Assembly (NCBI GenBank): GCA_015494005.1
Contig: WGCB01000659.1
Location: 1 to 9,743 of the forward strand
Direction of reading: 5' to 3'
Source of the DNA: Caldilineaceae bacterium
Lineage (GTDB): Bacteria > Chloroflexota > Anaerolineae > Caldilineales > Caldilineaceae
DNA length: 9,743 nucleotides
The first letter of the stretch is position 1. Every line of letters begins with the position of its first letter. This document shows, one piece after another, positions 7,049 to 9,743 of the stretch. The translations under genes were made by a program, and so were the position numbers. The notes beneath the pieces are model-generated. The model was not told where the DNA came from. It made no database searches and was given only the letters and a program-made list of their open reading frames with translations.

Positions 7049-7059
7049 GCATTGGAGAT
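7040..7059. other. Perfect 7-bp hairpin before methyltransferase
   Basis: ATCTCCA (7040-7046) and TGGAGAT (7053-7059) form an exact inverted repeat with a 6-nt loop. In the minus-strand RNA this would fold just before the methyltransferase start and sequester one of the GGAG units of the heptamer array. The arms are partly made of the array itself, so chance formation is possible. Confidence 0.5.
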
Positions 7060-7105
7060 CCAGCCCGCTGGCTTTCAACCTGCCCGTTCCCCTGGGCCCT
7101 GCCCG

Positions 7106-7960
7106 TCAAGCCACCAGCCGGGTCAGGTCGAACACCGGCCCGTGGACGCAGGCCCGGGTCAGGCTGCCGCCGGGCAGGGGCACCACGCAGGCCAGGCAGG
7201 CCCCGGTGGCGCAGACCAGGTCCGCCTGGACCAGCACCTGGACGAAGCCCTCCTCCAGGCGGAAGCGCACCTGGTTCACGGCCTGGGCCAGATCGGGATA
7301 GCCCTCCCGAGGCAAGCCGGCCAGCACCTGGTCCGCCCAGGCCAGGGCCGGCTCCAGCAGCGTCCGCCACTCGCTTTCGGAGCTCGCGGTCTGGATCTCC
7401 ACGGCCAGGGGCTGGGAGCGCACCAGCCCTGGGGCCAGGGGCTCCCGCTGGCGCAGGAGCAGGGTCACCCGGCCGCCCCGGTCCAGCATGGGATGCACCG
7501 TGGGCAGGAGCAGGGCCAGCCAGTCCGGATCCGTCGCCGGCCCGTTCCTGGGCTCCGCCAACAGGAGCAGGTTGCGGCTGTGCCCGTGCAGGCGAAATCC
7601 GTTGCCGAAGGGCCCCAGGAGGTTCACCGTCTCCCCGGGGCGGCGGCGGGCCAGCCAGGCGTAGCCCGGGTCCTGGAGTGGGCCTGTCAGCGGGCCAGGA
7701 AGCAGGAAGTGCCAGACCTCTCCCGGCGGCTCCATGCGGGAGGCCAGGCGTCCCTGGCCGGCCACGAAGAGGGGGCGGCGCAGGTAGATGCTCCACTCCT
7801 CCGCCCGCTCCGCCGGGGACTGGGCGCCGCAGCGGGCCAGAAAGTAGCGCCCGGCCGCCTGCTCCGGGGTCAACAGCCCCGGGGGCAGGGCCAGGGCCAG
7901 GCCGGTGACCGGGCCCGGCGGCGGCTCCTGGACTGTGGCGTCGAGGGTGAGCTCAGCCAC
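7106..7960 (-). CDS. Degenerate PyrK-like iron-sulfur protein
   Basis: 284 aa from the GTG at 7960. The C-terminus is unmistakably PyrK-like: C250, C255, C258 and C271 in CATGACLACVV and CVHGPVFDL, a [2Fe-2S] ligand set with DHODH-subunit spacing. Upstream, RRPLF (61-65) and LLGPFGNGF (114-122) match the FAD-barrel landmarks, but the Ser of the RPxS-type motif is Phe. The glycine-rich GGGxGxAP loop expected near 131-142 reads LLLLAEPRNGPAT, and the ACGPxxM motif is absent. It may therefore hold a cluster but bind NAD, and perhaps FAD, poorly or not at all. The frame is open to an ATG at 8152, but its first 64 residues are the neighbouring gene read out of frame. GTG 7960 overlaps the upstream stop by 8 nt, with GAGG 6 nt before it, indicating coupling. 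A pseudogene is unlikely because the frame is intact. Confidence 0.78.
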   Translation of the reverse strand: MAELTLDATVQEPPPGPVTGLALALPPGLLTPEQAAGRYFLARCGAQSPAERAEEWSIYLRRPLFVAGQGRLASRMEPPGEVWHFLLPGPLTGPLQDPGYAWLARRRPGETVNLLGPFGNGFRLHGHSRNLLLLAEPRNGPATDPDWLALLLPTVHPMLDRGGRVTLLLRQREPLAPGLVRSQPLAVEIQTASSESEWRTLLEPALAWADQVLAGLPREGYPDLAQAVNQVRFRLEEGFVQVLVQADLVCATGACLACVVPLPGGSLTRACVHGPVFDLTRLVA

Positions 7961-8126
7961 GGCTCGCCTCGTCCTCGGCTGCCTGGGGCCCAGGCTCCTC
8001 CGTCTTCCGGCCCTTGCCGAAGGAGCGGCGCTTCTGCAGGGGGCCGGGCTCCAGGACGGCGAACACCAGGACCAGGAGCAGGCCCAGCACGGCGATGATG
8101 GCGATGGCTTGCCAGAAGAGTTCCAT
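7953..8126 (-). CDS. 57-aa single-span membrane protein
   Basis: Begins MELFWQAIAI. Residues 6-26 form one strongly hydrophobic helix, followed by LEPGPLQKRRSFGKGRK and an acidic tail (AAEDEASRG). The basic cluster after the span predicts the C-terminal tail in the cytoplasm. No family is recognised. Support for translation comes from the clean membrane helix and the 8-nt overlap of its TGA (7953-7955) with the GTG start of the PyrK-like gene. The Shine-Dalgarno signal is poor (GGAAG about 10 nt upstream). The frame continues upstream to 8393 but that extension lacks coding character and crosses the divergent DUF58 gene. It is the first gene of the minus-strand cluster and might tether the following electron-transfer protein to the membrane; that is inference. 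Confidence 0.62.
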   Translation of the reverse strand: MELFWQAIAIIAVLGLLLVLVFAVLEPGPLQKRRSFGKGRKTEEPGPQAAEDEASRG

Positions 8127-8162
8127 TGGGAGGTGGCTTCCAGTCGAGTCAACCCGGGGCTG

Positions 8163-8171
8163 TGTTACAAT
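8163..8171 (+). promoter_or_regulatory. Possible extended -10 promoter for the DUF58 gene
   Basis: TGTTACAAT fits the extended -10 pattern TGnTAnAAT with five of six core matches. Only a weak -35 (TCGAGT-like) lies at suitable distance. Transcription would begin near 8178, about 50 nt before the ATG at 8227. A second element, TGGCACAAT (8213-8221), ends 5 nt before the ATG and would give a leaderless transcript, which fits the missing Shine-Dalgarno sequence. Confidence 0.33.
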
Positions 8172-8208
8172 TCGGGTGCAGGCCATGTAGCGGAGCCGCT
8201 GCAGGGAC

Positions 8209-8238
8209 ATTCTGGCACAATTTTCCATGAAAAGCCAA
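8209..8238 (-). promoter_or_regulatory. Possible promoter for the minus-strand cluster
   Basis: On the minus strand TTGGCT (8233-8238) and CAGAAT (8209-8214) are separated by 18 nt, each matching four of six consensus positions. The site faces the 57-aa gene about 80 nt away and overlaps the start of the DUF58 gene on the other strand. This AT-richer stretch between divergent genes is the natural place for promoters, but the match is modest. Confidence 0.3.
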
Positions 8239-9743
8239 ATCCAATTTTCGTCCTCCCCGGAGCCCCATCCCCGCCAGGACGGCCAGGCGAGCCCGGCTGT
8301 CCCAGGCCGGATCCGCGCCTGGATCCCGTCTGCTTGGCGCCTGGAGCGCTTCCTGAACACGGGCCTGCCCTCCCACGCCCGCATCGCGCCCACCGCGGGC
8401 TGGCCGCTGCTCTTCCTGCCCCTGCTCCTCTTCCTGCAGCTGACGGATCCCAGCCCCGTCTGGACGACCCTCCTGGTGGGGCTGCTGGGCTTCTACGGCC
8501 TGGGTTACGCCTGGGTGCGCAGCCTGGCCCGGGCCGTCTCTGTGGAGCGGCGGCGCCAGGGGGTGATGCTGGTGGCCGGGGACACCCTGGAGGAGGAGTT
8601 CATGGTCCGCAACACCAGCCCCGTGCCCCTCCTCTGGGCCGAGTTCCGGGACCACTCCTTCCTGCCCGGCTACCGGCCGGACGTGGTGGTGGGCTGCGGC
8701 GGCCAGGGCGAGTACCGCTGGCGCTCCCAGGCCTTCTGCCGCCACCGAGGCGTCTTCCGCCTGGGACCCCACAGCCTCCACACTGGGGATCCTTTCGGCC
8801 TCTTCCGCCTCACCCTGGCGGATCCCCGCTCCGAGAGCCTGCTGGTCTATCCCCGGGTGGCCCACCTGCCCGCCCTGGAGCTGCCCCGAGGCCTGGCCAC
8901 CGGCCGGGACCGCCGTCGCCGCCCCCTGACCGGCTCCCTGCGCTCCGCCAGTGTGCGGGACTACCTGCCCGGGGACAGCCTGCGCTTCGTCCACTGGCCC
9001 AGCACGGCCCACCGGGGCGTGCTCACGGTGACGGACCTGGAGCTGGAGCCCAGCGGCGACCTCTGGATCGTCCTGGACCTGGAGCGCGCCGTGCACCAGG
9101 GGGAAGGGGAGGCGAGCACCCTGGAAACGGGCATCGTCCTGGCCGCCAGCCTGGCCGCGGAGCTCCTGGGAGGGGGCCAGCGCCGGGCCGTGGGCTTGAT
9201 GGCCGCCGGGACGCTGGCGGGCGGCCCCGAGTCCGAGTCATCGTCCTCGGGCATGGTCCTGCTGCCGCCCCAGCCGGGCAAGGCCCAGCTCTGGCAGATC
9301 CTGGGCGCGCTGGCTCCCCTGCAGCCGGGTGATCTGCCCCTGGACCGTCTCCTGCGCAGCGGGCGGGAGGTCTTCGGCCGAGGGCGCACTGTGGTGGTCA
9401 TCACCCCGGCGCCCATCACCCCGGTGGCGGACGGCCAAGCCCACGGCGCCCAGGACCAGGGTCGGGCCTGGGCCTGGATCTCGGAGCTGGTTCACCTGCA
9501 GGGGATGGGCCTGGCCAGCAGTGTGCTCCTGGTCACTCCTGCGGACGCCCCCAAGGCCGCCCCCGGAGCGGCCCCGGACGATGAGGCTGGCAGAGGGCGC
9601 TCCCTGCCCCCGGCCTTGGCCCTGCAGGCTCTCCTGGCCCAGCAGGGGATCCCAGCCCGCCTCCTCCAGGCCGGGACGCCCCTGCGGCCGGCCCTCACCT
9701 ACCGGCGGCGGCGCACGGTCCTGCGTACCACGCCCATGGGCGG
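8227..9743 (+). CDS. DUF58 domain membrane protein (3' end outside window)
   Basis: At least 505 codons, continuing past the right edge with no stop. The N-terminal 50 residues are polar. Two hydrophobic segments (about 59-71 and 79-96) form a membrane hairpin. An extracytoplasmic-like beta region (about 100-210) has the F-R-L-G-P pattern with DPFGLF (188-193), common in this family. The DUF58 signature is RDYLPGDSLRFVHWPSTAHRG (244-264), and SGDLWIVLDLE (276-286) begins the von Willebrand A-like fold. Relatives usually sit beside a MoxR AAA+ ATPase and a transglutaminase-like protein and are linked to envelope maturation. Here the gene starts a plus-strand transcript with no MoxR upstream, so such partners, if any, lie to the right. 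The ATG at 8227 is the first start after an in-frame TAG at 8188. No Shine-Dalgarno sequence is visible. The C-terminal part (about 330-480) is low-complexity and rich in Ala, Gly and Pro. Confidence 0.9.
   Translation, partial: MKSQIQFSSSPEPHPRQDGQASPAVPGRIRAWIPSAWRLERFLNTGLPSHARIAPTAGWPLLFLPLLLFLQLTDPSPVWTTLLVGLLGFYGLGYAWVRSLARAVSVERRRQGVMLVAGDTLEEEFMVRNTSPVPLLWAEFRDHSFLPGYRPDVVVGCGGQGEYRWRSQAFCRHRGVFRLGPHSLHTGDPFGLFRLTLADPRSESLLVYPRVAHLPALELPRGLATGRDRRRRPLTGSLRSASVRDYLPGDSLRFVHWPSTAHRGVLTVTDLELEPSGDLWIVLDLERAVHQGEGEASTLETGIVLAASLAAELLGGGQRRAVGLMAAGTLAGGPESESSSSGMVLLPPQPGKAQLWQILGALAPLQPGDLPLDRLLRSGREVFGRGRTVVVITPAPITPVADGQAHGAQDQGRAWAWISELVHLQGMGLASSVLLVTPADAPKAAPGAAPDDEAGRGRSLPPALALQALLAQQGIPARLLQAGTPLRPALTYRRRRTVLRTTPMG

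Noticed and set aside
7008..7796. N-terminal extension of the methyltransferase to an ATG at 7796
   Set aside because: The extension reads the degenerate PyrK-like gene out of frame and is low-complexity Gly/Pro/Ala. The methyltransferase fold starts near 6959.
5431..7960. Pyrimidine biosynthesis operon
   Set aside because: Two PyrK-type genes occur, but no pyrD, pyrF, pyrE, carA/B or other pyrimidine gene lies in the window, so the pathway assignment is unproven.
7961..8152. N-terminal extension of the PyrK-like protein to an ATG at 8152
   Set aside because: Its 64 residues (Ser/Pro/Cys/Trp-rich) are the 57-aa membrane protein gene in the wrong frame. A coupled GTG with GAGG exists at 7960.
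7905..9332. Plus-strand 475-codon frame across the DUF58 region
   Set aside because: A different frame of the same strand carries the DUF58 signature from 8227 to the edge. This one is Pro/Gly/Arg-rich and motif-free.

Overview
The window is GC-rich bacterial DNA, densely packed with genes. The best guess is a member of the Chloroflexota (Anaerolineae/Caldilineae-like). This is inference from three things: a secreted peptidase ending in a short FLPLV-type tail of the kind I associate with Chloroflexota exoproteins, intergenic arrays built on a 7-bp period, and the gene families present. No rRNA or other taxonomic marker is in the window.

Layout. Seven genes lie on the minus strand and one divergent gene on the plus strand. 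In minus-strand order from right to left they are: a 57-aa single-span membrane protein (7953-8126); a PyrK-like iron-sulfur protein with eroded cofactor loops (7106-7960), overlapping the previous gene by 8 nt; a class I SAM methyltransferase (6189-about 7007); an intact PyrK-type FAD/NAD/[2Fe-2S] electron-transfer protein (5431-6192), coupled to the methyltransferase by a GTGA overlap; a small zinc-ribbon protein (4966-5352); a membrane-anchored penicillin acylase family N-terminal nucleophile hydrolase (2472-4847, GTG start); and a secreted M14 zinc carboxypeptidase (191-2278). On the plus strand a DUF58 membrane protein starts at 8227 and runs off the right edge.

The leftmost 190 bases hold no gene. 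They carry two exact 27-bp direct repeats and a long imperfect inverted repeat, which look like an insertion-sequence end, MITE or REP-like element. Three gene boundaries (2336-2464, 4868-4895, 7021-7048) carry tandem arrays with 7- or 14-bp periodicity. A run of three small hairpins lies between the intact PyrK-type gene and the zinc-ribbon gene.

How the genes may work together. The right half (57-aa protein, degenerate PyrK-like protein, methyltransferase, PyrK) looks like one translationally coupled unit with an electron-transfer theme. No dihydroorotate dehydrogenase or other pyrimidine gene is present in the window. The left half encodes two hydrolases acting at or outside the membrane, each with its own ribosome binding site. 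The pairing of an intact and a cofactor-eroded PyrK-like protein in one operon is the most interesting part. No clear defence system, CRISPR array, RNA gene or complete mobile element is present.
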